64,000 bases of DNA from Prochlorococcus marinus str. MIT 0917 (GCF_027359575.1 NZ_CP114784.1:434001-498000); one strand, 5' to 3'; shown: positions 25,246-33,545, numbered from the stretch's first letter. The notes: generated from the letters alone by a model not told the origin. Translations and numbers: made by a program.

Positions 25246-25250
25246 ATTAT

Positions 25251-25454
25251 TTAATTTCCAGCATTAAGCTCTTTTACTTCATTAACTAATCGTTCTTGTC
25301 GTTCAGGCGTAATAAATCCAAGAGATGCACACTCATTAATGTCTTGAATTGGATCTGATAGTCCATCGTGTTTTTCTAGCCATCCCTCAGTGCACCCTTT
25401 ACATGCTAATTCATTCAATTCATTAGCCAAAGACTCTGCTTTCAAGCTATCCAT
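25251..25454 (-). CDS. Small helical protein
   Basis: 67 residues from MDSLKAESLANELNELACKG. Contains CKGCTEGWLEKHDGLSDPIQ and ECASLGFITPERQERLV. Three Cys, no signal. It heads a three-gene operon with 24985 and 24804. Function unknown. Confidence 0.55.
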   Translation of the reverse strand: MDSLKAESLANELNELACKGCTEGWLEKHDGLSDPIQDINECASLGFITPERQERLVNEVKELNAGN

Positions 25455-25621
25455 CAACAAAAATTTAAATACTTCTTTATTTATACTTTACTGTCGTTCA
25501 ATAACTCAAGGAAAAATCAATAAGCCTTATTCAACAAAATTGCAAAGTTATAAAATTTGAACCCTATCAATAGATTAATGGAATCAAAGAAACTAAGAAC
25601 TAGAAAAATTAGGTTAGGAGC

Positions 25622-25732
25622 TCATGCAGCTTCCTTTTTGAATTCACGGTAAATAGAAATGTCTATAGGTCTATTCACATCAGATTGAAAATCAACTATG
25701 TCTTGATAAATCTCATTAGGTAAAGGTTCCAT
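25622..25732 (-). CDS. 36-residue peptide
   Basis: MEPLPNEIYQDIVDFQSDVN, then RPIDISIYREFKKEAA. A longer reading from ATG 25867 is possible but its extra residues look non-coding. Function unknown. Confidence 0.35.
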   Translation of the reverse strand: MEPLPNEIYQDIVDFQSDVNRPIDISIYREFKKEAA

Positions 25733-26066
25733 TTCACATCTTGAATAACATTTGCTGTTGTCGATCTTTTTCGATGAAAACCTGTTGCTTAAGCGCTTAA
25801 AGATAAACAATGTCACAGTGCAACTTGTGTTAGTTATATCGTTTGAAGCTGTAGATGCAATATGCAAAACTACCAGGCTTCTCTATCAATTGAGTGAGTA
25901 GTTATTACTAATAATATTTTTTTGTAGAAGTTGCCACTTCATATCAATTTGAATAAAGAGCAATATTAAAAGAGAATATAAAAAAAAATAACCTTATCAC
26001 CAAATGAGCTGACTCCGTACATAAGAAAAAATACAACAAAAGTTTGATGAAGCTCAAATATTTTTA

Positions 26067-26213
26067 ATGAAAAATGCTTTTCATCAAGCCAAAAAAGGTC
26101 TTTTACAAGACATCGAAAATGCTAACGGTATAAATAAAAAAAACCAACTAACATCCTCCCAGACAACGGAAGCGAAAACAACAAAGTCTGTAGGGACAAA
26201 AGTAAAGTGGTAA
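26067..26213 (+). CDS. 48-residue basic peptide
   Basis: MKNAFHQAKKGLLQDIENAN then a Thr/Ser/Lys-rich end (QTTEAKTTKSVGTKVKW). Function unknown; lies 43 bases before a DUF3764-like gene on the same strand. Confidence 0.4.
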   Translation: MKNAFHQAKKGLLQDIENANGINKKNQLTSSQTTEAKTTKSVGTKVKW

Positions 26214-26256
26214 ACATATAAATCTATACATCCTCTAATATTCACTTACCCTTTCA

Positions 26257-26526
26257 ATGGCAACTGAAATCACTGTTTTAGACTTCAAGATTAGTAATAC
26301 TTTTTCAGAGTATTGCACTCATATGAATGCTCCAGAGCAGCAAACGATGTTTAAAGAAATGGGTGTTAAAACTTTTTATATCGGTGAATGCATAGGAGAC
26401 TCTAAAAGAGAAACTGTTATGCCTGAAGGATCAGAGAATGTTTTATATAACATTTTCATTAGTCCTGAAACAAAGCCTATTGTTGAAGCCTCTGGTCATA
26501 TTTATGAAGAAACAAAAATCACATGA
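26257..26526 (+). CDS. DUF3764-like small protein (copy 2)
   Basis: 89 residues. VLDFKISNTFSEYCTHM aligns with the openings of 10087 and 56109; the end KPIVEASGHIYEETKIT aligns with RTLIEDAGDIYDSTVIT of 56109. Copy 2 has lost the WAA in the first motif. Function unknown. Confidence 0.6.
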   Translation: MATEITVLDFKISNTFSEYCTHMNAPEQQTMFKEMGVKTFYIGECIGDSKRETVMPEGSENVLYNIFISPETKPIVEASGHIYEETKIT

Positions 26527-26549
26527 TGAGAAAACAATTGTCTTAATTG

Positions 26550-26723
26550 CTAATTTTCACGTTTTGAACATGCTAAAGAAATCGTATTAGGAATCATAGG
26601 TATTGAATGTTTTTTGCCGTCTGGGCTTACATATATATTCTCTTTCCCATATTCTGTATCAATGATTTTTTCAAAATGAGTCCCCTTTGGAAGATGTAAA
26701 AAATATTTTTGTGCTCTGTTCAT
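26550..26723 (-). CDS. Small protein, RAQ-LPKG-PDG family (copy 1)
   Basis: 57 residues. MNRAQKYFLHLPKGTHFEKIID and YVSPDGKKHSIPMI align with the gene at 41913 (MTRAQ, LPKGS, KIIE, YVTPDGEKV). Likely a small beta-rich protein. Function unknown. Confidence 0.55.
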   Translation of the reverse strand: MNRAQKYFLHLPKGTHFEKIIDTEYGKENIYVSPDGKKHSIPMIPNTISLACSKREN

Positions 26724-26803
26724 CTTTTTTATACAGCTATTTAAAAATAACTAGAATATTTCCCAACGACAACAAATTGATTGTTTTATGAAAGTTTTGG
26801 TAG

Positions 26804-27136
26804 CTAACTATTGAATTTTTCTAAAGCAGTTAATAATCTTCCCACTCTAGTTCCATTAACTCCAAGATCGCCACCACCATATCTTGATGCCGATTTGATT
26901 TGAATCTTCTTATCTATTTTTAAAATCTCCAAGTCATCTGGAAATCTCCAAATCAAACTACGACAAACCCCTTTCCAATAATGTTCATTACTAACTAAAA
27001 CCTTGGTTCTAGGGATTTTCTGGGCAATCGTGACAAGTTGATCAAAGGTCTTGTCAACATCTCCAAATTCTTTTTGAAAGAAAACACAATTAAGTGGATT
27101 TAAGCAGGGACTAAGACCTGATTTAAGATCTGGCAT
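26804..27136 (-). CDS. DUF1499-family protein (copy 1)
   Basis: 110 residues. NPLNCVFFQ, then a helical middle, and IQIKSASRYGGGDLGVNGTRVGRLL are the DUF1499 landmarks (C near the start; SASRxGxxDxGxNxxRV near the end). Lacks the signal peptide present in the second copy at 38294. Function of the family unknown. Confidence 0.75.
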   Translation of the reverse strand: MPDLKSGLSPCLNPLNCVFFQKEFGDVDKTFDQLVTIAQKIPRTKVLVSNEHYWKGVCRSLIWRFPDDLEILKIDKKIQIKSASRYGGGDLGVNGTRVGRLLTALEKFNS

Positions 27137-27296
27137 ATATTCTATTAGTTCATATATTGATCATGCAAAAATTTTATGCCCCCCCTGGTCTTTTTTTTCA
27201 TTAACTTATTACTCAGTTATGTCTAGTTCTCCCTACTAAAAATACTCATGGGAAAAAGATTCTTCAATTAGGTTAAACTCTAAAGTCTTTTTGAAC

Positions 27297-27392
27297 ATGA
27301 AACGATTAGATAAGACAGGGATGATACTAATTGTATTCAGTGTGGCCTCAACACTTCCTTATCAGTTTCATTATCTCTCTTCTATGAGTTAA
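27297..27392 (+). CDS. 31-residue membrane peptide
   Basis: MKRLDKTGMILIVFSVASTL then PYQFHYLSSMS. Basic start and one hydrophobic run. Convergent with the nitroreductase gene, six bases away. Weak evidence. Confidence 0.35.
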   Translation: MKRLDKTGMILIVFSVASTLPYQFHYLSSMS

Positions 27393-27398
27393 ATAAAA

Positions 27399-27950
27399 TT
27401 AATCCCTCTCTCGATAGATAGTGCTAATTAAAGGTCTTTTGATTAGAGGCGGCTCAGTCCCATACCCAATCCATATAAAACCAATAATTTCCTCCTCGCT
27501 TGAGTTTATTTGTGCAATTTTATAGGTATTAGGGTCTTTAGTGATTTTTCCTGTTGACCACTTGCAACCAACATCATCACCAACAAGTGAAAGCGACAGG
27601 TTTTGAATCGCGCAAGCACAAGCAGCATAATCTTCGAGTTTTTGAACTTGATTATCAGTACATACTTGAGTGGCAACAAGCAAATGGGAAGGGTTTAGCA
27701 TTTTGTCTCTTATCTTTTTCAAACTAGATTCATCTATTTTCATATCACCAAACTTCAGAGTTAGCTGTAGTTGATATAAAAGTTCCCTTTTTTTTATCCC
27801 AATGCTGGTAAAACGCCATGGGAAAGTCCTTCTATGGCAAGGTGCCTGATTAGCTGCAAATATTGATTTTTCAATTACTTCTCTAGGAACACGTTTTTTA
27901 GAAAAGATATGAAGAGTCCTTCGTTTTTTAATTGCTTCAGCTATTTCCAT
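27399..27950 (-). CDS. Nitroreductase-family protein
   Basis: 183 residues. EAIKKRRTLHIFSKKRVPREVIEKSI is the FMN-binding opening; ANQAPCHRRTFPWRF and the end IIGFIWIGYGTEPP fit the family. These enzymes use NAD(P)H and FMN to reduce nitro, quinone or similar compounds; the substrate is unknown. Length is normal for the short nitroreductase group. Confidence 0.85.
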   Translation of the reverse strand: MEIAEAIKKRRTLHIFSKKRVPREVIEKSIFAANQAPCHRRTFPWRFTSIGIKKRELLYQLQLTLKFGDMKIDESSLKKIRDKMLNPSHLLVATQVCTDNQVQKLEDYAACACAIQNLSLSLVGDDVGCKWSTGKITKDPNTYKIAQINSSEEEIIGFIWIGYGTEPPLIKRPLISTIYRERD

Positions 27951-28101
27951 GATTTTTTCTTGACGTTATTAACTACACTATTAGCCATAGTGAAAATTTT
28001 ACAAAAAGTTAGTTTAGAGACCTGTATAAATAAAAGGCGTTTAAATCATCTCCAGCTTGAATCTCACATCTAATAAACCATGGTTAGTTGAAAATCACTT
28101 A

Positions 28102-28371
28102 TCAAGCAACTTTGTCAAGAATTACATTTGATGGTTTTGAAAATAACGAGACGAGTTGGCCCATGGGTGTCTTGAATACGCGTTCGACAATTTCTCCATC
28201 ATTAATAATTACCTTCGTATTCAAGGATCCAGAAGGTAGATTTACAGATCTTTTTTTCAGAAGAATCTCTAGCTCTGGATAATGATCATTAGGTTTAAGA
28301 ACCTCTTTTAACTCAGGATGCAGATCTAAGATTGCGTCATCAAAGGCCTTAAACTTTTTCGTTAAAACCAT
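28102..28371 (-). CDS. Small protein, LPSGSxNTKVII family (copy 1)
   Basis: 89 residues. VNLPSGSLNTKVIINDGEIVERVFKTPMGQLVSLF aligns with the gene at 31746. The conserved half is beta-rich. Copy 1 has an extra ~18 residues between the helical start and the core. Function unknown. Confidence 0.65.
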   Translation of the reverse strand: MVLTKKFKAFDDAILDLHPELKEVLKPNDHYPELEILLKKRSVNLPSGSLNTKVIINDGEIVERVFKTPMGQLVSLFSKPSNVILDKVA

Positions 28372-28541
28372 ACTTTGAGAAAGCTGTTACTTACTGACTT
28401 GTAACCTACTGATCTGATGACGTAAAGAGTATTTAAACCAAGATCAGGATAAAATTAATAAGACTTTAAATAAAGCTTTAATGAGCAAAGAATAAATTCA
28501 TATAGTAAGTTTTACTGGTAACTAAAAGAGCAAAGTAGTCA

Positions 28542-28718
28542 TTAATAGCTAGTAGCATCAACCACTCGCTGTTCATGATGAGAAATAGACGTTACATTAG
28601 AACTTCTGTCACTTAAAACTGACTGTGTGAAAACAGTAATAGCTGCAATACTTGGTGTAATAGGTACTAAAATAAATAAGGCCAATAAACTACTGTTAGG
28701 TTTAAATAATCTTTGCAT
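28542..28718 (-). CDS. Small single-pass membrane protein
   Basis: 58 residues: helix LLALFILVPITPSIAAITVF, then a polar tail SDRSSNVTSISHHEQRVVDATSY. The plan resembles the gene at 7966 (one helix and a His-containing tail). Function unknown. Confidence 0.5.
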   Translation of the reverse strand: MQRLFKPNSSLLALFILVPITPSIAAITVFTQSVLSDRSSNVTSISHHEQRVVDATSY

Positions 28719-28796
28719 TAATTAATAAAAGGTTCGAATATTATTCTCAACAACTTTTAAGTGATTTGCGTGTGCGGTTTCCCTTGAATAAAGCTA

Positions 28797-28994
28797 TTAG
28801 TTTGACCTGTAATACCATCTAAACACCTTTGGTCTTTTCCAGAGCATTGAATAAATAGCTTCAAGTGCCTTTTGAGTTTTAGGCAACTTGCAACTAGGCC
28901 ATGACTGTTGAGTAATCATTGTGATTATTTCGGAGTCATTCTTATTTCTACATCGGATGCCACCCATAAAACCAGAGTAATAGAACTCAGGCAA
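28797..28994 (-). CDS. Small basic hypothetical protein
   Basis: 65 residues: MPEFYYSGFMGGIRCRNKND, then helical LPKTQKALEAIYSMLWKRPKVFRWYY. The C-terminal part (K-x2-A...LW) is loosely like the DUF1651 helix. Function unknown. Confidence 0.5.
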   Translation of the reverse strand: MPEFYYSGFMGGIRCRNKNDSEIITMITQQSWPSCKLPKTQKALEAIYSMLWKRPKVFRWYYRSN

Positions 28995-29049
28995 AAATAC
29001 ATAGAACTAAACTATGAATCAGCTAGTTTTTTATTTGGAAAATAAGCAT

Positions 29050-29084
29050 AAAAAAAAGGGGGATTTTATCACCCCCCCTTTTGT
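29050..29084 (-). terminator. Terminator of the riboswitch-DUF4278 unit
   Basis: aaaggggg and ccccccttt arms; on the minus strand followed by a T run (29050-29057). It sits 13 bases past the stop of the DUF4278 gene. Confidence 0.7.
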
Positions 29085-29096
29085 AAATCCATTAAA

Positions 29097-29267
29097 TTAC
29101 TTTTGGTAAGTATTACCTCTGTAAGTTAAGGATGCTTGCATCTGCTTTTTAGCTTCTGCTTGCCTAGATGTGTAGACGTTACTTCTGTAACTAAGTTCTA
29201 CAACTTTTTTTGGAGTAGCTTCTTTGTGTTGAAGGTACTCTTGGCCTCTGTAAGTAAGAACAGTCAT
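29097..29267 (-). CDS. DUF4278 small protein (copy 1)
   Basis: 56 residues. It contains three versions of the DUF4278 motif: VLTYRGQEY, VELSYRSNVY and SLTYRGNTY. PirA of Synechocystis, a PII-interacting regulator of arginine synthesis, belongs to DUF4278, so a role in nitrogen control is plausible. The gene is preceded by a pseudoknot leader like the glutamine-II/Downstream-peptide riboswitch and by an NtcA-like site. HKEATPKKVVEL is shared with the copy at 49802. Direct function is not shown by the sequence. Confidence 0.8.
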   Translation of the reverse strand: MTVLTYRGQEYLQHKEATPKKVVELSYRSNVYTSRQAEAKKQMQASLTYRGNTYQK

Positions 29268-29287
29268 TGCTCTTTCTAGTAGTGCCC

Positions 29288-29340
29288 AAGACCCCGTTCC
29301 ATGTCTCGAGTCTTACTGCAGCTTGTTATTTAGCTGAACG
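29288..29340 (-). promoter_or_regulatory. Glutamine-II / Downstream-peptide-like riboswitch (copy 1)
   Basis: Minus-strand order: CGTTC (29340-29336); hairpin CAGCT...AGCTG; AAGAC (29314-29310); GGAACGGGG (29300-29292); GTCTT (29292-29288). CGTTC can pair with GAACG, and AAGAC with GTCTT, giving an H-type pseudoknot with GAACG inside the second loop. The copy at 49995 has the same order with different stem bases. In cyanobacteria this class senses glutamine and precedes short genes. The class call rests on recalled consensus. Confidence 0.65.
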
Positions 29341-29341
29341 T

Positions 29342-29355
29342 GTATCAAATATAAC
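29342..29355 (-). promoter_or_regulatory. NtcA-like site overlapping the promoter
   Basis: Minus strand GTT-N8-TAC, one base off GTA-N8-TAC, immediately before CGTTC of the leader. A TATATT box lies inside it, a position expected to repress rather than activate. Confidence 0.4.
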
Positions 29356-29652
29356 AGAAATTATCTTTAAACGATGTTCTTCGTGATACATAAAACAGTT
29401 AATTATGCAATGTTAAACGAAATAGTTGCATTTCTTACTAAAAAGCACCCTTAAATCACTAAGTAAGTTAATTATTTATCCTCTTTTTTCTTTTTTAAAC
29501 TAAATCAACATTCCTCCTATTCCCTCTTCTTACAAAAGTCATTAAAGCACTAAAAAAAGGATTCTAATATCGAAAATTATCAAATTAACTAACGGCTTAA
29601 ACCCAGATGAAGCAATATTTTGAAAAATTGAATCAAATATTTTCATAGCATT
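29356..29652. other. Intergenic, nothing recognised
   Basis: Very AT-rich with pyrimidine runs; no convincing frame or hairpin. Confidence 0.4.
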
Positions 29653-29784
29653 TCAAGAAGGTAAACCATTAAGTAACCACACAAAAGCCTCGTTATTTAA
29701 TACCCAGTTTCTAAAAACTACTATCACTATTAAATTAATCAAAAGAAACATGAACAAACGAAGTTTTGGATCATCTATCCCCAT
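29653..29784 (-). CDS. Small membrane peptide
   Basis: 43 residues: MGIDDPKLRLFMFLLINLIV and VVFRNWVLNNEAFVWLLNG. One strong helix. Function unknown. Confidence 0.45.
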   Translation of the reverse strand: MGIDDPKLRLFMFLLINLIVIVVFRNWVLNNEAFVWLLNGLPS

Positions 29785-29890
29785 AAATCTGTTGTAATTT
29801 AGTTTTTGTTAGGCAAGGCCAGTTACAAAAATTTTAACAATTATGGGGCTAGAGGAAGTTGGTAAGCAGTTAAAAGAATATGTATGATTT

Positions 29891-30148
29891 TCAATCCGCT
29901 TTAAAAGGCCTACCACCTTTACTTAAATAATCCATATAGTCATCAGACTCTTTGAGGTAATAATTCCTGCTTTGACCAATATATCTAGCTTCAATTAAGA
30001 GATCCGTAACATCAGGCCAAAAAGATTCAGGGACCAACTCAAGAGGATTAATAGCATTTGGATTCCAATTTAACTCAGTCAAAAATAGAAACCAAATCGA
30101 CTTGCACTTGTTGAAATCAGATAAACAATCTGAATTAAAATTATTCAT
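29891..30148 (-). CDS. Small soluble hypothetical protein next to purT
   Basis: 85 residues: FNKCKSIWFLFLTELNWNPNAINPLELV, PESFWPDVTDLLIEARYIG, and SDDYMDYLSKGGRPF. Its start overlaps the end of purT by eight bases, so it is in the same transcript. No known domain. Confidence 0.6.
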   Translation of the reverse strand: MNNFNSDCLSDFNKCKSIWFLFLTELNWNPNAINPLELVPESFWPDVTDLLIEARYIGQSRNYYLKESDDYMDYLSKGGRPFKAD

Positions 30149-31310
30149 TTATAAATTGGACTGATTGAGCTGCTTTATCAGCTTTGATTCTTGCCTCTTC
30201 GAGGGTTTCAGCTTTTGCGACAGCTACTCCCATTCGACGATGTTCAGTAGAGCTCGGCTTGCCAAAAATAAATACAGCTGTATTCGATTGACATAAGGCA
30301 TCTTCAAGTCCCGTAAAAGCTATGTTTGAAGTTTTCAGGGAAGCCAAAATCACTCTGCTCGCAGAAGCTTCATGACAAATTATCTCTGGAATTGGGATAC
30401 CTAAAACAGCTCTAAGGTGTAATTCAAACTCATTTAAATTTTGACTAATCAAAGTTACTAAGCCTGTGTCATGTGGTCTTGGTGACAGCTCTGAAAAAAT
30501 CACATCCTCACCCTTTATAAAAAATTCAACGCCAAACAAACCAACTCCACCAAGATTATCAGTGACACATTTGGCTATCTTTTGAGCCTTATCTAAAACA
30601 CTTTCACTTAATGTAGCTGGTTGCCAACTACATTGATAATCTCCATTCTTTTGCTCGTGTCCTATCGGTGCACAAAATAATGTTTTACCATTAAATTGCC
30701 TAATAGTTAATAAAGTGATTTCTAAATCAAAGTCAATAAATTCCTCTAATATAATTTTATTTGATTTACCTCTTGATTTTTCAATAGCCAAATTCCAAGC
30801 CTGGACTAAATCATTTTTATTATTAACTAAACTTTGTCCTTTACCTGAAGAACTCATAACTGGCTTAATCAATAAAGGATAACCAATCTCCTCTGCACGC
30901 AAATTAAGCTCGGATTGATTCATCGCATAACTAAATTTTGCCGTTCTGATATTTAATTCGTTAGCAGCTAAGTCTCTGATTTTATCTCTATTCATAGTTA
31001 TTGCAGTGGCTCTAGCATTTGGTATTACTGTGATTTTTTGTTCGATTTCCTTTAATACATCTACTGCAAGAGCCTCAATTTCAGGAATAATTATATCAGG
31101 ATTACATTTATATATAACTTCTTTTAATTCACTACCATTATTCATATTTAATACTTCAAATTGATCGGCTATCTGCATGGCTGGCGCATCATTATATCTG
31201 TCACATGCAATAACATAACAACCTAATCTTTGTGCTGCTATTGCCACCTCTTTTCCTAGTTCTCCACTACCTAAAAGCATTATTTTCTTTGGGAAAACGT
31301 TCATAATCAC
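30141..31310 (-). CDS. purT: Formate-dependent GAR transformylase (PurT)
   Basis: 389 residues, full length. N-terminal preATP-grasp motif IMLLGSGELGKEVAIAAQRLG, then the ATP-grasp block YPLLIKPVMSSSGKGQS, and the C-terminal metal/ligand part GVEFFIKGEDVIFSELSPRPHDTG. PurT makes formyl-GAR from GAR, formate and ATP in de novo purine synthesis. MNVFPKK at residue 3 is an alternative start. A small gene overlaps its 3' end. Confidence 0.95.
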   Translation of the reverse strand: MIMNVFPKKIMLLGSGELGKEVAIAAQRLGCYVIACDRYNDAPAMQIADQFEVLNMNNGSELKEVIYKCNPDIIIPEIEALAVDVLKEIEQKITVIPNARATAITMNRDKIRDLAANELNIRTAKFSYAMNQSELNLRAEEIGYPLLIKPVMSSSGKGQSLVNNKNDLVQAWNLAIEKSRGKSNKIILEEFIDFDLEITLLTIRQFNGKTLFCAPIGHEQKNGDYQCSWQPATLSESVLDKAQKIAKCVTDNLGGVGLFGVEFFIKGEDVIFSELSPRPHDTGLVTLISQNLNEFELHLRAVLGIPIPEIICHEASASRVILASLKTSNIAFTGLEDALCQSNTAVFIFGKPSSTEHRRMGVAVAKAETLEEARIKADKAAQSVQFINE

Positions 31311-31496
31311 ATCTATAGGCCAATAAATATATAAATATAATATCCCTCAAACAGAATTAATTATTAGAAAAGGAAGTAGAAATTAACAGAGACACTGAAA
31401 GGGGAAAATTATTCTTAGTACAACAGAGCGCTTGTTGTTGATGGATAAAATCAATTGATCATTCGCGATTGTTTTTCAACTCAATAAGATGGAAGA

Positions 31497-31655
31497 ATGA
31501 TATTGCCACAACAACAAGTAATTTTTGTATACCTACTTTTGAGTACTGCAATGCTATTGATTTTGGACATTAGGTACAACACTTTTGAAAACAATGAAAA
31601 CAAGCTTATAAAAGCAATTACTAATCCAAAAACTATATCTAATTTTTCACATTAG
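31497..31655 (+). CDS. Small membrane-anchored protein
   Basis: 52 residues: helix VIFVYLLLSTAMLLILDI, then polar tail NTFENNENKLIKAITNPK. Divergent from purT. Function unknown. Confidence 0.5.
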   Translation: MILPQQQVIFVYLLLSTAMLLILDIRYNTFENNENKLIKAITNPKTISNFSH

Positions 31656-31745
31656 TCCTATAAAGAGCTGATTGGCTATACAAGCTCTTTACGAGTGGAG
31701 AAAAGTTAGTTAAAAGGAAGGAATAACTTCGACTTATTTATTGGA

Positions 31746-31961
31746 ATGGTTGCTAAGAAGAAAATTAAAGACTTCAAGGACTTGGATCAGTTCCCAGATT
31801 TAAAAGAAGCTCTTGTACCAGCTATTAAGACATTGCCCTCAGGTTCAATGAATACTAAAGTAATCATTACTGAAGGCGAAATTGTAGAGAGAGTTTATAA
31901 AACACCAAAAGGTGAAGTTATATCTCTTTTCCAAAATGATTTGTCGAAAGAAGCTGCCTAA
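31746..31961 (+). CDS. Small protein, LPSGSxNTKVII family (copy 2)
   Basis: 71 residues. KTLPSGSMNTKVIITEGEIVERVYKTPKGEVISLF is the counterpart of 28102. N-terminus MVAKKKIKDFKDLDQFPDLKE also aligns (KAFDDAILDLHPELKE). Function unknown. Confidence 0.65.
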   Translation: MVAKKKIKDFKDLDQFPDLKEALVPAIKTLPSGSMNTKVIITEGEIVERVYKTPKGEVISLFQNDLSKEAA

Positions 31962-32103
31962 AATCTCTACTTAAAATCAATTATTTTAGTATTTCTCTAT
32001 GAAAGGATAGTTTCATATTGTCAGCACACCAAGAAAAGATGGCAAAGAAAACATCCAAATATTGAGCAAATCTGTAATCCTAGTTTATTGTTTTAATTGA
32101 TCA

Positions 32104-32496
32104 ATGTCTTCTAAAGAAGAAATCCTATCCATCCTAGAAGCCTTTGCCTCAACAGAGAGAATGGGATCATTCTTTTTAGACAATGCAACCCCTGACTTTT
32201 TATTTATAAGACCAAGTGGGAATCCCATTGACGCAAAAGGTTTTCAAGAGATGTGGTCCTCAGGAGATCTTGTATTAGAAAGCGCGGAAGTCACAAAGGT
32301 GCACAAATTTGAATTCTTAGGTTCAAATGCTGCAATGTGCGTTTTCACCCTAGGCTCAAAATTTACTTATAAAGGGACTCAAAATGATGACCTCCCTACA
32401 GTAACTTCGATTTTTAAAAAGATTGATGATAAATGGAAAGTAGCGTGGATGCAAAGATCTTCAGGCCAGTCAGATATGACTTTGTGGAACGACTAA
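32104..32496 (+). CDS. NTF2/SnoaL-like protein
   Basis: 130 residues. The pattern of a helix (EEILSILEAFASTER), the phrase PSGNPIDAKGFQEMW, and strands SAAMCVFTLGSKFTYKG and VTSIFKKIDDKWKVAWMQRS is the NTF2-like (SnoaL / DUF4440) fold. Such domains bind small ligands or act as enzymes; function here is unknown. No signal peptide. Confidence 0.75.
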   Translation: MSSKEEILSILEAFASTERMGSFFLDNATPDFLFIRPSGNPIDAKGFQEMWSSGDLVLESAEVTKVHKFEFLGSNAAMCVFTLGSKFTYKGTQNDDLPTVTSIFKKIDDKWKVAWMQRSSGQSDMTLWND

Positions 32497-32613
32497 TTTA
32501 TATTTCCTTCTTAATGGTTAAGTGTTCGTAAATTCTATATATATCCTTACGTCTGAAGTACTCATCATTCAACAAGATAGATAATTTAAAAGAGAAAAAG
32601 TTAATAGTCGTAA

Positions 32614-32790
32614 ATGCAAGAAAAGCCAAATGTTGAAGAGTTGATTGCAGATTCAATGACATTGCTCCTAATTAGAGCCCAAAAGCTACCTAAAAGGGAA
32701 AGACTAGCAATTGCTCAAGAGTTTAGAGAATGGCTTAATGGTAGTTGCAAAGTAGAAGATATATTGATCCTAGACACAAGAATCAAATAG
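32614..32790 (+). CDS. Small helical protein
   Basis: 58 residues: EELIADSMTLLLIRAQKLPK and ERLAIAQEFREWLNGSCKV. Amphipathic helices, no signal. Function unknown. Confidence 0.5.
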   Translation: MQEKPNVEELIADSMTLLLIRAQKLPKRERLAIAQEFREWLNGSCKVEDILILDTRIK

Positions 32791-32866
32791 AAATAACTAC
32801 ATCAAGTTGATAAACATCAATATTACCGAATTAATTTGCATTTCGTTAATCAAACAAAAAATCCAT

Positions 32867-32907
32867 TAAAAAAGCCCCTTCCGTAATCACAGACAAGAGG
32901 CTTTTAA
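32867..32907 (-). terminator. Terminator of the HLI cluster
   Basis: On the minus strand AAGCCTCTT ... AAGGGGCTT followed by TTTT, 20 bases past the last HLI stop. Confidence 0.6.
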
Positions 32908-32927
32908 TTTAGAGTTGGAAGTTCGGA

Positions 32928-33053
32928 CTATACAATTCCTGGGATAATCCAGCCTGTTATTCCGTAATTAATCACTGCAGCAAAGAAACCCATCATCGCG
33001 AGACGGCCATTCATTTGCTCTGCTGTTTTCCAGTAGTTTGTTTCTTTGTTCAT
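32928..33053 (-). CDS. hli: High-light-inducible protein (HLI 4 of 4)
   Basis: 41 residues from ATG 33053. AEQMNGRLAMMGFFAAVINY is the single chlorophyll-binding helix (ExxNGRxAMxGF). HLI/Hlip proteins bind chlorophyll and carotenoid and protect photosystems under stress. Its start overlaps the stop of the preceding HLI gene by one base (TAATG). Confidence 0.9.
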   Translation of the reverse strand: MNKETNYWKTAEQMNGRLAMMGFFAAVINYGITGWIIPGIV

Positions 33054-33199
33054 TACACAACACCTGGAATGATTTGACCGGTTGTTAGATATGCACCGAT
33101 TAGTGCCCAACATCCAACAAATGCTGCGTAGCCATTTAGTCTTTCAGCAATAACTTTGCCTTCTTCAACTCTTGGAGTTTCAGTGATTTGGTTTTTCAT
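33053..33199 (-). CDS. hli: High-light-inducible protein (HLI 3 of 4)
   Basis: 48 residues. EGKVIAERLNGYAAFVGCWA carries E-x-LNG-x-AAF, a variant of the HLI helix with Y for R and A for M. Ends TTGQIIPGVV like its neighbours. Overlaps both flanking HLI genes by one base, so translational coupling is likely. Confidence 0.85.
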   Translation of the reverse strand: MKNQITETPRVEEGKVIAERLNGYAAFVGCWALIGAYLTTGQIIPGVV

Positions 33200-33318
33200 T
33201 AAACGACACCTGGGATAAGTTGACCAGTTGTCAGGTAGATACCTGTTAGTAGAACGAATGCCATCATGGCTGGTCTGCCGATGCTTCTTTCTAGGATTGT
33301 TTTGTTAGATGGTTGCAT
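33199..33318 (-). CDS. hli: High-light-inducible protein, degenerate (HLI 2 of 4)
   Basis: 39 residues. ILERSIGRPAMMAFVLLTGI keeps E, GR and AMM but lacks the Asn of NGR, then TTGQLIPGVV. A shortened HLI that may pair with its neighbours. Stop overlaps the next start. Confidence 0.8.
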   Translation of the reverse strand: MQPSNKTILERSIGRPAMMAFVLLTGIYLTTGQLIPGVV

Positions 33319-33338
33319 TGTTATGAGTAGTTATTGGT

Positions 33339-33545
33339 TTAGAAAATTCCAGGAATGATTTGACCTGTTGCGAAGTATGAAACCAAAAGGCTGAACATTC
33401 CGATCATTGCCCAACGGCCATTTGTCTTTTCTGCTTCCTCTGGATAGCTGGTGTAGTCCTCTACAAGCTGAGGCTGTGTTTCACGGCCAAAGATGTTTTG
33501 CTTGCCGTACTCAGTGATTACTTGAGATGGAGATGAACTTGTCAT
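33339..33545 (-). CDS. hli: High-light-inducible protein (HLI 1 of 4)
   Basis: 68 residues, the longest of the four. An N-terminal extension precedes EEAEKTNGRWAMIGMFSLLV, an intact ExxNGRWAMIG helix; ends TGQIIPGIF. It is the first gene of the operon, with a promoter presumably between 33546 and 33660. Confidence 0.92.
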   Translation of the reverse strand: MTSSSPSQVITEYGKQNIFGRETQPQLVEDYTSYPEEAEKTNGRWAMIGMFSLLVSYFATGQIIPGIF

